Source: Caldilineae bacterium (GTDB lineage: Bacteria; Chloroflexota; Anaerolineae; J102). Taken from it: a stretch of DNA of 17,597 nucleotides. Made by a program: the position numbers and the translations under genes. Of the stretch, positions 1 through 7,549 are shown piece after piece (the stretch's first letter is position 1; every line of letters starts with the position of its first letter). Below the pieces are notes generated by a model. That model saw only the letters and a list, made by a program, of their open reading frames with translations. It did no database searches and had not been told where the DNA came from. The stretch covers positions 1 through 17,597 of the forward strand of contig DUEF01000150.1 of assembly GCA_011176555.1 (NCBI GenBank), in the 5' to 3' direction.

Positions 1-306
1 CGCCAAGAAATGATGGCCCGCGCTGATCAGTACCGCTTGGTCCAAAATCTGCTCAACAACAAGGGCTATCAAGAAGCAGGTAACTGGCATCGCAGTTTAG
101 GGCGAGTTGGTGAACAGTTGATGGCTTTGGGCCAATGGATGCAAATCCGCTACCCAATTCATACCACGATCAACCGCGTCGCTAGCGACAAAACTTTAGA
201 AGGACCGGCGACCGTCAGAGCTCGGGGCAATCATTTCGCACCTTTGTTGATCAGCCCCAGTGAGGAACATAGCCCCTTAAATCTGCACCTGGCCGCGCTA
301 TGTTGA
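1..306 (+). CDS. Unidentified protein, 3' end of a gene cut by the window edge
   Basis: The frame is open from the first base (it reads RQEMMARADQYRLVQ before any required start) and stops with TGA at 304-306. The first 65 or so residues look like real protein: mostly helical and basic, with the stretch LNNKGYQEAGNWHRSLGRV. The last 35 residues are of uneven composition and may be non-native read-through, because the following DNA is a gene remnant. I do not recognise a family and no membrane segment is visible. It could be the tail of a longer gene or a small ORF starting at the ATG at 10 or 13. No function is proposed. Confidence 0.35.
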   Translation, partial: RQEMMARADQYRLVQNLLNNKGYQEAGNWHRSLGRVGEQLMALGQWMQIRYPIHTTINRVASDKTLEGPATVRARGNHFAPLLISPSEEHSPLNLHLAALC

Positions 307-400
307 GTCAAAGGCCGCCCTCGGTTACACCAACATCCTGGAATTGGATGGCGGTATGAATGCATGGAAAGCGGCGGGTAACGAACTCATCAAGAATTGA
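302..400 (+). pseudogene. Rhodanese-like domain, C-terminal remnant
   Basis: This frame reads VESKAALGYTNILELDGG followed by MNAWKAAGNELIKN and TGA at 398-400. That is the usual C-terminal end of a small single-domain rhodanese (sulfurtransferase): a helix with conserved A and L, then GYTN, an acidic/hydrophobic strand, GGMNAW and a short tail. The preceding two-thirds of the domain, including the catalytic-Cys loop (CxxGxR type), is absent; the same frame has a stop at 278-280. The copy is therefore truncated and cannot be catalytic. The break lies at one arm of an 8-bp inverted repeat (266-273 / 297-304). A terminator follows at 472-499, consistent with a once-functional gene end. Confidence 0.6.
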
Positions 401-471
401 TAGCCCAGCAGCTAGACCGCCAAAACCGTTTGGTGGCCTCTCAAAAACAGACATTCAGATAACACTCAAGG

Positions 472-499
472 AAGAGCAGCCCACCGGGTTGCTCTTTCT
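472..499 (+). terminator. Rho-independent terminator
   Basis: The stem AAGAGCAGCCC (472-482) pairs with GGGTTGCTCTTT (486-497), with one G-T wobble and the 3-base loop ACC, followed by TTTCTCT. The 11-bp stem, tight loop and pyrimidine tail fit an intrinsic terminator closing the rhodanese remnant. It ends only about 30 bases before the GTG of the copper ATPase gene, so it could instead lie in that gene's leader and act as an attenuator if a promoter exists upstream. I could not identify a convincing promoter in 401-471. Confidence 0.6.
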
Positions 500-525
500 C
501 TGTAGCGTCTCAAGGAAACACGACC

Positions 526-2679
526 GTGAGCAGTCACCAAACCAACGAACACAGCGGCCACGCCGCGAACGAGCACTCCCAGACACATGATCATGCAAGT
601 CATGACCATGCCGCCATGGGACACACAACAACACATTCAAAAACATATGGGGGTGGGAACGAAGCACACAGCGGCCATGACGACCATGATGGACATGCGG
701 GGCATACCGATCACACCGGCCACGAAATCATGTTCCGCGACCGCTTCTGGCTGAGCCTCTTGCTCAGCATTCCTGTGCTGTTCTGGAGCGAATCCATCCA
801 GAACTGGCTGGGCTATTCGGCGCCGACATTTCCCGGCAGTCAGTTCATCGTGCCGGTGTTCGCATCCATCGTCTTTTTCTACGGCGGCCTGCCCTTCCTG
901 AGCATGGCCTGGGACGAATTGCGCGGCCGCAAGCCGGGCATGATGACCCTGATTTCCCTGGCGATCACGGTGGCCTATGTCTACAGCATGGCCACGCTCG
1001 TCATTGACTTGGGGGACGCCTTTTTCTGGGAACTGGTCACGCTGATTGACGTGATGTTGCTGGGGCACTGGATCGAAATGCGTAGCATTCGCCAGGCCTC
1101 GGGTGCGCTGGACGCGCTGGCCCAGTTGATGCCTGACACCGCCGAGGTGATCATGCCCGACGGCCAGGTCATGGAGCGCCCGACCGGAGAGCTCAAATTG
1201 GGTGACATCGTGCTGGTTCGCCCCGGCGCCAGTGTTCCCAGCGATGGCGTTGTGATCGACGGCGAAACCGATGTGAATGAATCCATGATCACGGGCGAGT
1301 CCAGGCCGGTCAAGAAGACGGTCGGGGCCAGCGTGATCGCGGGTACAGTGAATGGCGGGGACAGCAGCCTGCGGGTGAAGGTCACGGCTGTGGGCGAGGA
1401 CACAGCCCTCTCTGGCATCATGCGCCTGGTGAAAGAGGCGCAGGCGAGCAAGTCGGAAACGCAACTGCTGGCCGACCGGGCGGCGTCGCTGCTCTTCTAC
1501 GTGGCGCTGATCGTGGCCGCACTGACGGCTATCGCCTGGACGATTGCGGAAGGAGAGTTCAATTCCGTCGTCATCGCCCGCGCGGTCACCGTCCTGGTCA
1601 TCGCCTGCCCCCACGCCCTGGGTCTGGCCGTGCCGCTGGTGGTGGCGAACACCACCTCGCTGGCCGCGAAAAACGGCATCCTCATCCGCGACCGCCAAGC
1701 GATGGAGATCGCCAAAGACCTGAACGTGATCACTTTTGACAAGACAGGCACCCTGACGAAAGGCGAAGTTGGCGTCGTCGCCCTGGCTACGGCAACTGGC
1801 GTAGACCCGAACGAAGCGTTGGCGATAACCGCCGCCATCGAAGGCGACTCCGAACATCCCATCGCCAAGGCCATCCGCACCAGCGCCGAGGAAAAACAGA
1901 TCGTTTTGCCCGCTGTCGATGACTTCAAGATATTGAAGGGACGCGGGGTGGAAGCGACTGTCTCTGGCGACGAAGTCTATGTGGGCGGCCCCCGCATGTT
2001 GGAATACCTGGAAGCGAAACCGGCCGACGGACTGGCGCAATTCTCGCGGGAGGCGGGCGCCAAAGGTCAGAGCGTCATCTACCTGGTGCGTGGCGCTGAT
2101 GTCATCGCCGCCTTCGCCCTGGCTGATGTGATTCGCCCCGAGAGCAGTCAAGCGGTCGAGCAGTTACACGAGATGGGCGTGGAAGTGGCCATGCTCACCG
2201 GCGATAGCAAGGATGTCGCCAAAGCGGTGGCCGACGAATTGAAGATCGACCATTACTTTGCCGAAGTGCTGCCAGCCGACAAAGACAAGAAGGTCATCGA
2301 ACTGCAAGAGCAGGGCAAGATGGTCGGCATGGTCGGCGATGGCGTCAACGACGCCCCCGCCCTCACCCGCGCCGACGTGGGCATCGCCATCGGCAGCGGC
2401 ACCGACGTGGCCGTCGAATCGGCCGGCCTGATCCTGGTCAAGAGCAATCCCATGGACATCGTCCGCATCCTCAAGCTCAGCCTGGCCAGCTACCGCAAGC
2501 AGAAACAGAACATCTGGTGGGGCGCTGGCTACAACATCATCATGATCCCGCTGGCGGCCGGTATTTTGGCCCCTTGGGGCATCATGCCCGACCCGGCCGT
2601 AGCCGCGGCCCTGATGTCGCTCAGCACCATCATCGTCGCCATCAATGCCCAGACCCTGCGCCGGACGAAGTTGGCGTAG
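526..2679 (+). CDS. copB: CopB-type copper-translocating P1B ATPase
   Basis: This P1B-type heavy-metal ATPase should export copper across the cytoplasmic membrane by ATP hydrolysis. Motifs in the 717-residue product: actuator TGE at 256-258, transmembrane metal site CPH at 361-363, phosphorylated Asp405 in DKTGT, the nucleotide-binding HP at 444-445 and GDGVNDAP starting at residue 604. The CPH motif and the last-helix signature MSxSTxxVAxNA mark the CopB (P1B-3) class rather than CopA (CPC). No N-terminal CxxC metal domain is present. Instead the first 66 residues contain 17 histidines, as expected for CopB-like pumps. The start is GTG at 526, preceded by AAGGAA at 512-517 (8-base spacing). 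It leads a co-directional group with a cytochrome c and a DUF2085 protein. Whether Cu(I), Cu(II) or Ag(I) is preferred cannot be read from the sequence. Confidence 0.93.
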   Translation: MSSHQTNEHSGHAANEHSQTHDHASHDHAAMGHTTTHSKTYGGGNEAHSGHDDHDGHAGHTDHTGHEIMFRDRFWLSLLLSIPVLFWSESIQNWLGYSAPTFPGSQFIVPVFASIVFFYGGLPFLSMAWDELRGRKPGMMTLISLAITVAYVYSMATLVIDLGDAFFWELVTLIDVMLLGHWIEMRSIRQASGALDALAQLMPDTAEVIMPDGQVMERPTGELKLGDIVLVRPGASVPSDGVVIDGETDVNESMITGESRPVKKTVGASVIAGTVNGGDSSLRVKVTAVGEDTALSGIMRLVKEAQASKSETQLLADRAASLLFYVALIVAALTAIAWTIAEGEFNSVVIARAVTVLVIACPHALGLAVPLVVANTTSLAAKNGILIRDRQAMEIAKDLNVITFDKTGTLTKGEVGVVALATATGVDPNEALAITAAIEGDSEHPIAKAIRTSAEEKQIVLPAVDDFKILKGRGVEATVSGDEVYVGGPRMLEYLEAKPADGLAQFSREAGAKGQSVIYLVRGADVIAAFALADVIRPESSQAVEQLHEMGVEVAMLTGDSKDVAKAVADELKIDHYFAEVLPADKDKKVIELQEQGKMVGMVGDGVNDAPALTRADVGIAIGSGTDVAVESAGLILVKSNPMDIVRILKLSLASYRKQKQNIWWGAGYNIIMIPLAAGILAPWGIMPDPAVAAALMSLSTIIVAINAQTLRRTKLA

Positions 2680-2693
2680 CCAAAAAAAACGTA

Positions 2694-2747
2694 TTGCGTG
2701 TTGCGTGTTCCGTTTAGATGAACGCTAACGGAACACGCAACACGCAA
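2694..2747. repeat. 21-bp perfect inverted repeat (GCGTGTT-type intergenic hairpin)
   Basis: The arms at 2694-2714 and 2727-2747 are perfect reverse complements and enclose 12 bases. The left arm contains a tandem TTGCGTG TTGCGTG followed by TTCCGTT. It lies between the copper ATPase and cytochrome genes, and its right arm runs into the AAAAGGAG ribosome binding site (2746-2753) of the cytochrome gene. No T-run follows, so it does not look like a simple terminator. It is more probably a dispersed REP-like element or an mRNA processing/stabilising structure that lowers downstream expression. Confidence 0.8.
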
Positions 2748-2761
2748 AAGGAGAACCATCC

Positions 2762-3223
2762 ATGAGCCGAAAAATCGACCGGCGCCAACGCCGGCAAGCC
2801 AAGGTTAGACGACGGCGGATGACCTATGCCGCCATTGCCGGCGGAGCGCTCTTGATCGTGGCGCTTTTCGCGTTGGCGGTTGTGAACGGAAGCAAACCGG
2901 CCGAACCCCTGGCGAACGAGGAGACCATCGCCCTGGGCCAGCAGGTGTATGAGCAAACCTGCGCCGCCTGTCACGGCGCGCAGGGCGAGGGCCACGCCGC
3001 CATCGCCGAAGCGCCCGCCCTGGACGAGACTGAACATGCCTGGCACCATCCCGACGGCCAGATTCAGCAACTCATCATCAACGGCGGCCAGCAGATGCCA
3101 GCGCTGGGCGAGCAATTATCAGACGAAGAAATCGTGGCGGTGATTCGCTATATCCAAACCTGGTGGGATCCAGCGCAGCTCGCCCAACAGCAAGACCGCA
3201 GCCGCCAAATGCCGTTGCAATGA
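2762..3223 (+). CDS. Membrane-anchored monohaem cytochrome c
   Basis: The 153-residue protein has a very basic N terminus (Arg/Lys-rich residues 1-19), one membrane helix at about 21-42 that acts as an uncleaved anchor or signal, and an extracytoplasmic class I cytochrome c domain. The haem site is CAACH at 67-71, and Met112 in QMPALG is the likely sixth ligand. The final helix, EEIVAVIRYIQTWW, is typical of cbb3-type/cytochrome c domains. The start ATG follows AAAAGGAG by 8 bases. It sits downstream of the copper ATPase, and its stop overlaps the start of the next gene (ATGA at 3220-3223), so it is translationally coupled to the DUF2085 protein. It is probably an electron carrier at the outer face of the membrane; its partner is unknown. 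Confidence 0.88.
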   Translation: MSRKIDRRQRRQAKVRRRRMTYAAIAGGALLIVALFALAVVNGSKPAEPLANEETIALGQQVYEQTCAACHGAQGEGHAAIAEAPALDETEHAWHHPDGQIQQLIINGGQQMPALGEQLSDEEIVAVIRYIQTWWDPAQLAQQQDRSRQMPLQ

Positions 3224-3960
3224 TCGAACAGCGCAGTCTCCAATCACAAGGGTTCGCAGACGCCATCAACCGCAGCGCCGCCTGGCTGATCAACCACTGG
3301 CTGCTGGTGATGCTGGTCGGGCTTGGCATGTGGAACCTGCTGCCCTGGCTGGCTCCGGCCTTCATGAAGCTGGGCTGGGAGACTCCTGCCCGCGGCATCT
3401 ATTTCCTGTACTCATTTTTCTGCCACCAACTGCCGCAGCGCTCCTGGTTTCTGTTCGGCGAACAATTCACCTACCCCAAAAACGAGATCCTGCTGGCCAT
3501 GGACGGGAGCGCCAATCCGGCGATCCCAGGAACCATGCGAACCTTTATCGGGACGCCGGAAATGGGCTGGAAGCTGGGGTGGTCGGACCGCATGGTCAGC
3601 TTTTATGGCGGCTGGTTCGTGGTGACGTTGGTCTACGCCCTGGTGCGAAAACGCTGGCAGGGCCTGAGCTGGGGTTGGGCGCTGCTCCTGCTGTTGCCGC
3701 TGGCCATCGATGGCGGCACGCACTTGATCAGCGATCTGGGGGGGCTCAGGGAAGGCTTTCGGGAGAGCAACGCCTGGCTGGCGGCTCTGACCAATAACCG
3801 TTTCCCGCCGGAATTTTACGCAGGCGACCAGTGGGGCTCGTTCAACAGCATCGCCCGCATGGTCACGGGCATTCTGGGCGCTATCGGGCTGATGGGCTTT
3901 GTGTTGCCCTATCTCGAGCGGGGATTCAAGGACAATTCACCATCGGTGCGACTGAAGTAA
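3220..3960 (+). CDS. DUF2085 family membrane protein
   Basis: The 246-residue integral membrane protein has about five hydrophobic segments (roughly 24-46, 56-70, 125-143, 149-165 and 211-232). Family hallmarks are CHQLPQRSWFLFG at 68-80 and the PLAIDGGTHL segment at 160-169. The family's second region usually carries CxR; here it reads GWSDRMVSFYGG, with Ser in place of that Cys, while Cys68 is retained. I chose the ATG at 3220 because it overlaps the cytochrome stop as ATGA. An upstream in-frame start at 3163 would lie inside the cytochrome gene and add a low-complexity stretch. The family has no established function that I know of. Its coupling to a cytochrome c and a copper pump suggests a role in membrane redox or metal handling, which is inference only. 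Confidence 0.85.
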   Translation: MIEQRSLQSQGFADAINRSAAWLINHWLLVMLVGLGMWNLLPWLAPAFMKLGWETPARGIYFLYSFFCHQLPQRSWFLFGEQFTYPKNEILLAMDGSANPAIPGTMRTFIGTPEMGWKLGWSDRMVSFYGGWFVVTLVYALVRKRWQGLSWGWALLLLLPLAIDGGTHLISDLGGLREGFRESNAWLAALTNNRFPPEFYAGDQWGSFNSIARMVTGILGAIGLMGFVLPYLERGFKDNSPSVRLK

Positions 3961-3985
3961 CCGCCTAAGCACAACTTCCCGATTC

Positions 3986-4051
3986 AACCTCCGGGAGGTG
4001 GCCCACACCACGTTCATTTGTGTGGACTTTAGCGGCCACCTCCCGGAGGTT
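3986..4051. terminator. 18-bp inverted repeat, probable terminator (AACCTCCGGGAGGT family)
   Basis: The arms at 3986-4003 and 4034-4051 are perfect reverse complements. They enclose a smaller hairpin (CCACAC at 4003-4008 with GTGTGG at 4020-4025), and the right arm is followed by CTTTCT. The element lies 25 bases after the DUF2085 stop and before a convergent gene, which suits a terminator. The arm core AACCTCCGGGAGGT resembles dispersed intergenic repeats I recall from Chloroflexota genomes, so it may be a mobile or REP-like sequence used as a terminator. Confidence 0.65.
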
Positions 4052-4083
4052 CTTTCTGGACGACCCCTGAATCTCTGGCCGTA

Positions 4084-4106
4084 GCGACGGCTTCACGAAT
4101 TTTTCA
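4084..4106 (+). repeat. Dispersed direct repeat, copy 1
   Basis: GCGACGGCTTCACGAATT followed by TTTCA, 22 of 23 bases identical to 6963-6985. This copy lies downstream of the convergent CNNM-type gene pair. The following bases (TCTGCGAGATTCTGCGGG) are themselves weakly repetitive. Confidence 0.7.
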
Positions 4107-4154
4107 CAATTCTGCGAGATTCTGCGGGTATCAGCGGTATCGACGTACAGCCGC

Positions 4155-5486
4155 TCATGGCGTCTGTTCTCTTGTTTTTCCGGACAGATAGATCAAGACT
4201 GATTGTAAGGCGACGCCATCCATTTTTTCAACCTTGATGCGTACGCCGTTCACCAAGAGATCCTCCCCTTCTGCGGGCACCCGACCCAGCTCGCCCATCA
4301 CCAGCCCCCCCACCGTATCCACTTCTTCCCGCCCCAGATCCAGGTCGTAGTGTTGATCGAGCTCATCTAACAACAGATCGCCCCGCGCACGGATGACTCC
4401 GGGTTCGATCTCGATCATGGGCGGCATTTCCTGATCATACTCATCCAGGATTTCGCCTACGACCTCTTCGATGATGTCCTCGATGGTGATCAACCCGGCC
4501 GTGCCGCCGTATTCATCCACGATCAGGGCCAACGACGCTTGCTCCTTGCGAAATTGCCTCAGCATATCGCTCAGAGGCAGGGTCTCGGGTGCGAAAAGGG
4601 CGGGTTGTAGCAAGCCAGCGAGGTCGGGAAGTTCATCATCCTGCGCGACATGACGGGCCAACGTCTTGACATGGAGGACGCCGACGATCTGATCCATACG
4701 GTCGTCATAGATGGGATAGCGCGAGAATTTCGACTGGCACACATTGTCCAGCACGTCCTCGATGGCATCTGTGATGGCGAAGCCATGGATGCGATTGCGC
4801 GGCGTCATGACCTGTACCACTGTGCGCTCGCCAAGATCGAAGATATTTTCGAGATACAACTTCTCTGAATCGTCTAACATCCCCCCGGACGCGCTCTCTT
4901 CGACGATGTACTCCAACTCCTCTGGAGAATGAAGCCGATCATGAGCATCTGCAGGCGGCACGCCCATCAGCGCCGTAATGCCATCTCCAACGGCGTTAAG
5001 AAATCGCACCAATGGCGAAAAGAGTTTTTCCATGAATGCCATGGAATTCGCCAGGCGCATGATAGATCGCTCTGGATATTGGATGGCGATACTCTTCGGC
5101 ACCATCTCTCCCACGACTACATGGAGGTAGGTGAGGATGCCTACGGCCAGTATCAGGGCAATAAGATGAACGGTAGCTTCAGAGAGCCGCCCCAAGCTTT
5201 CCAGCGGCCCCAGCAACCACTTGGCGATGGTATGCTCGCCGTACATGCCCAATCCCAGGCTAGCAATGGTAATACCCACCTGCGCAGTGGCGATATAGCG
5301 GTTGCGCTCGGCCGGGTCCTTCAGCCAGGGCAAGATCTTTTTCGCCAACTGCGATCCTCCCTTCGCCAGACGGGTGATGCGCGTGTAGGGCGTGGCGATG
5401 ATGGCGAACTCAGCAGCCACGAACAGCCCGTTCAGAAGAATCAGGAAAGCGATGATGGCAATGGGCAAAAAATACTCAGTCATCAT
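4155..5486 (-). CDS. CNNM/CBS/CorC_HlyC 'hemolysin family' transporter, second gene of pair
   Basis: The 443-residue protein has the standard three-part layout. The N-terminal CNNM (DUF21) membrane domain spans about 1-185 with GEMVPKS at 126-132. A CBS pair spans about 223-345, opened by VMTPR and containing DEYGGTAG at 324-331 and IEDIIEEVVGEI. The C-terminal CorC_HlyC domain spans about 357-436. Family members are linked to Mg2+ or Co2+ transport, with CBS domains sensing adenine nucleotides; the old name hemolysin is historical. The start ATGATG at 5486/5483 abuts the TAA of the upstream paralogue, and GGAGG at 5497-5501 lies inside that gene, so the two are co-translated. All three domains are intact. 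Substrate is not evident from the sequence. Confidence 0.9.
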   Translation of the reverse strand: MMTEYFLPIAIIAFLILLNGLFVAAEFAIIATPYTRITRLAKGGSQLAKKILPWLKDPAERNRYIATAQVGITIASLGLGMYGEHTIAKWLLGPLESLGRLSEATVHLIALILAVGILTYLHVVVGEMVPKSIAIQYPERSIMRLANSMAFMEKLFSPLVRFLNAVGDGITALMGVPPADAHDRLHSPEELEYIVEESASGGMLDDSEKLYLENIFDLGERTVVQVMTPRNRIHGFAITDAIEDVLDNVCQSKFSRYPIYDDRMDQIVGVLHVKTLARHVAQDDELPDLAGLLQPALFAPETLPLSDMLRQFRKEQASLALIVDEYGGTAGLITIEDIIEEVVGEILDEYDQEMPPMIEIEPGVIRARGDLLLDELDQHYDLDLGREEVDTVGGLVMGELGRVPAEGEDLLVNGVRIKVEKMDGVALQSVLIYLSGKTREQTP

Positions 5487-6815
5487 TTAGGCTTTGCCTC
5501 CGATAGCTTGATCCGCCTTGTGAGTCATAATGATGACGCTTTCGATGGTGTTGCCGCTCATCTTCTCCACCAGAATCGTAAGCCCCCCCGCTTCGATGCG
5601 TTCCCCCTCCGCCGGGATGCGTCCCATCTGGGCATAGACTAATCCCGCCACGCTCGCGTATTCGTCTGGGTTATACTTGATATCGATCCAATCGCTTAGA
5701 TCGTTGAGGCTGGTTTCGCCTCGCGCCTGCAGGCGACCATCTGGCAAACGGCGGACATTCGGGGCCTCGTTGTCGAATTCATCCTGGATCTCGCCGAAGA
5801 TCTCTTCGATCAGGTCTTCCATCGAGACCACGCCGGCAGTGCCACCGAATTCGTCCAGCACGATAGCCAGATGTTGCCTGCCCATTTGCATTTTGCGCAG
5901 GGCCAGATCAACGTGAATCGACTCGGGCAGAAAATAGGGGGGATTTATGACCGTGCGCACATCACATTCGTCGTTTTCCAGGCAGAGACAGAGCAGATCC
6001 TTGAGATGCACGACGCCGACGATATGATCCAAGTCATCATCAAACAGGGGCAAACGTGAATAGGGAGAATCGGCCAATAATGAGAAGAGATCGTGCGTTG
6101 ATACATCGACAGGGGCCGCAAACATGGCGGTGCGAGGCGTCATGATCTGGCGAACCGTCAGTCCGCGCAATTGCAGCGCATTCTCCAGCAGCATCCGCTC
6201 TTCATAGGTGAAAACCCCGCCAGCGCTGCTTTCCTGCACCAGCAACAAAATGTCCTCGGCCTGAAGGGTCTGTACATGTTCGCCGGCCGCCGACATACCA
6301 AAGAGCTTGAGCAGCAAATGGCCGCTGCCGTTGAACAACCATATCAATGGCCGAAACAACGCCATAGACCAGCGAACCGGAAGAACAGTAAGGGTGGCCA
6401 GTTTCTCCGGGTAACGAACGCCGATGTTCTTCGGCACCAACTCGCCCAACAACACTTGCACCGTCGTCAGGAAAAGTAGGATCGCCGTTGCTGAAATCGA
6501 CGATGCCACCAGGCCGGCGCTGCCCCCCAAGCGCGACAAAAACGGCTCCAGCTCTGCGCCCAACGACGCCTGCCCATAAAAGCCGAGCAGCAGGCTCGAA
6601 AGAGTGATGCCGATTTGGCAAGTGGCCACGAATCGATCGAGGTTGGCCGGTTTCTCTACGATGGGCAAAAGCGTGCCCGCCAGCCGATTTCCCTCCTCCG
6701 ACATCTGATGCAAGCGCGAGCGCCTGGCGCTGGCCGTCGCGAATTCGGCAGCGACATAGAGCGCATTAATCGCAATCAAAATGGCAATACCAAGCGTTAA
6801 AATCAACCAACTCAT
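5487..6815 (-). CDS. CNNM/CBS/CorC_HlyC 'hemolysin family' transporter, first gene of pair
   Basis: The 442-residue paralogue of the following gene has the same order: CNNM membrane domain about 1-185 (GELVPKN at 124-130), CBS pair about 221-342 (IMTPR at 224-228, DEFGGTAG at 321-328, MEDLIEEIFGEI) and CorC_HlyC domain about 353-432. The two proteins align along their whole length but differ widely in sequence, so the duplication is old. They probably work together as a heteromeric ion transporter or efflux/uptake pair. The ATG at 6813-6815 has no clear Shine-Dalgarno sequence; the leader carries two copies of GCGCGCATCCT (plus-strand sense) just before it. A sigma70-like promoter is visible at 6851-6878. 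The stop TAA touches the next ATG. Confidence 0.9.
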   Translation of the reverse strand: MSWLILTLGIAILIAINALYVAAEFATASARRSRLHQMSEEGNRLAGTLLPIVEKPANLDRFVATCQIGITLSSLLLGFYGQASLGAELEPFLSRLGGSAGLVASSISATAILLFLTTVQVLLGELVPKNIGVRYPEKLATLTVLPVRWSMALFRPLIWLFNGSGHLLLKLFGMSAAGEHVQTLQAEDILLLVQESSAGGVFTYEERMLLENALQLRGLTVRQIMTPRTAMFAAPVDVSTHDLFSLLADSPYSRLPLFDDDLDHIVGVVHLKDLLCLCLENDECDVRTVINPPYFLPESIHVDLALRKMQMGRQHLAIVLDEFGGTAGVVSMEDLIEEIFGEIQDEFDNEAPNVRRLPDGRLQARGETSLNDLSDWIDIKYNPDEYASVAGLVYAQMGRIPAEGERIEAGGLTILVEKMSGNTIESVIIMTHKADQAIGGKA

Positions 6816-6850
6816 AGACAGGGGCGCGCATCCTCAGTGCGCGCATCCTG

Positions 6851-6878
6851 ATTCTAGCCGTTTATTCGATTTCGGCAA
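6851..6878 (-). promoter_or_regulatory. Candidate sigma70 promoter for the CNNM pair
   Basis: On the minus strand, TTGCCG (6878-6873) and TAGAAT (6856-6851) are separated by 16 bases and point at the ATG at 6815, giving an expected leader of about 30 bases. The -10 box matches consensus at 5 of 6 positions and the -35 at 4 of 6. Confidence 0.45.
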
Positions 6879-6962
6879 AGTATGGGCCTGTACATGGAAT
6901 CTAAAGATCGGAGATCAGGGGATCGCTCTTCCCTGCAGCAGAGCGAGGCTACTCTAAAGGGT

Positions 6963-6985
6963 GCGACGGCTTCACGAATTCTTCA
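6963..6985 (+). repeat. Dispersed direct repeat, copy 2
   Basis: GCGACGGCTTCACGAATT followed by CTTCA, differing from copy 1 (4084-4106) at one base. It lies upstream of the CNNM-type pair, so the two copies flank a 2.9-kb block carrying only those two genes. Confidence 0.7.
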
Positions 6986-7150
6986 GATTGGCGTCAACAT
7001 CTCGACATAATCTCCTGCTATGATGGGGATAGTTTGAAACGCAAACACACCATCGTCGGCGCAGCCCTTAACGAATCGAGACACGGCGGTAACGGCCATC
7101 AGGCCCCGGCCGCCCCAGCCCCACCCCAGCATCACCAGGAGATCAAACTG

Positions 7151-7549
7151 ATGTACGCCCGCGACGACATCACATCCGGCGCCTACCACCGGCTCCCGGA
7201 GATGGACCGCAGCGGTGAACTCAGCTGGGATGATCTGAGACAACTCAGCAAAAGTGGCGTGTCGGCTCCGGTCGGGACCAAACCCGCCACCCGGGAAAGA
7301 GACGCCGATATCGTGCGCAGTCTCAACAAGCTCTACACCCATCGCTCAGCTCTGGAGCAGTCGCGCAAGGAAACCGAAAGCGTGCTGGCCACGCTGGAGG
7401 CGGACGTGGCCCGGCTGAAGGAACAGGCCGAAACCGCCCGCGTAAGGGCCGAAGCCAGCGCCAACAGCGATGAATCGGAACCGATGGCAGCCTGCTGGAA
7501 AAGCCGGTGCAGCGCCCTTACATCACCCTGGCCCCGGACGAACGCGTGA
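7151..7549 (+). CDS. Unidentified coiled-coil ORF, fused out of frame to a gene remnant
   Basis: I chose the ATG at 7151 because AGGAG (7137-7141) lies 9 bases upstream; a TTG at 7034 would extend the frame but has no such site. The 132-residue product starts MYARDDITSGAYHRLPEMD, then has a long charged helix (about residues 52-103) with heptad-like Leu/Ala spacing, probably a coiled coil. From about 7474 the DNA encodes multicopper-oxidase sequence in another frame, so the last 25 or so residues (MAACWKSRCSALTS onward) are out-of-frame read-through rather than native protein. The ORF is thus probably the 5' part of a gene joined to a remnant by deletion. I do not recognise the N-terminal part. 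Expression and function are uncertain. Confidence 0.4.
   Translation: MYARDDITSGAYHRLPEMDRSGELSWDDLRQLSKSGVSAPVGTKPATRERDADIVRSLNKLYTHRSALEQSRKETESVLATLEADVARLKEQAETARVRAEASANSDESEPMAACWKSRCSALTSPWPRTNA

Noticed and set aside
637..2151. Long minus-strand frame (504 codons) opposite the copper ATPase gene
   Set aside because: It is antisense to an unmistakable P1B ATPase. Its translation is rich in His, Asp, Arg and Gln with no motif, as expected for a shadow of a GC-rich gene.
3163..3219. Upstream start for the DUF2085 protein
   Set aside because: The 19 added residues lie inside the cytochrome gene and are Pro/Ala/Arg-rich; the ATGA overlap at 3220 is the more natural start.
4929..5642. 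Plus-strand frame of 237 codons opposite the CNNM-type pair
   Set aside because: It spans the junction of two well-supported minus-strand genes and reads as Gln/His/Arg-rich shadow sequence.
7471..7473. TGA just before IGTDG in the oxidase remnant as a second selenocysteine codon
   Set aside because: The frame upstream of it does not resemble oxidase sequence, no conserved Cys is expected there, and it lies at the fusion breakpoint.
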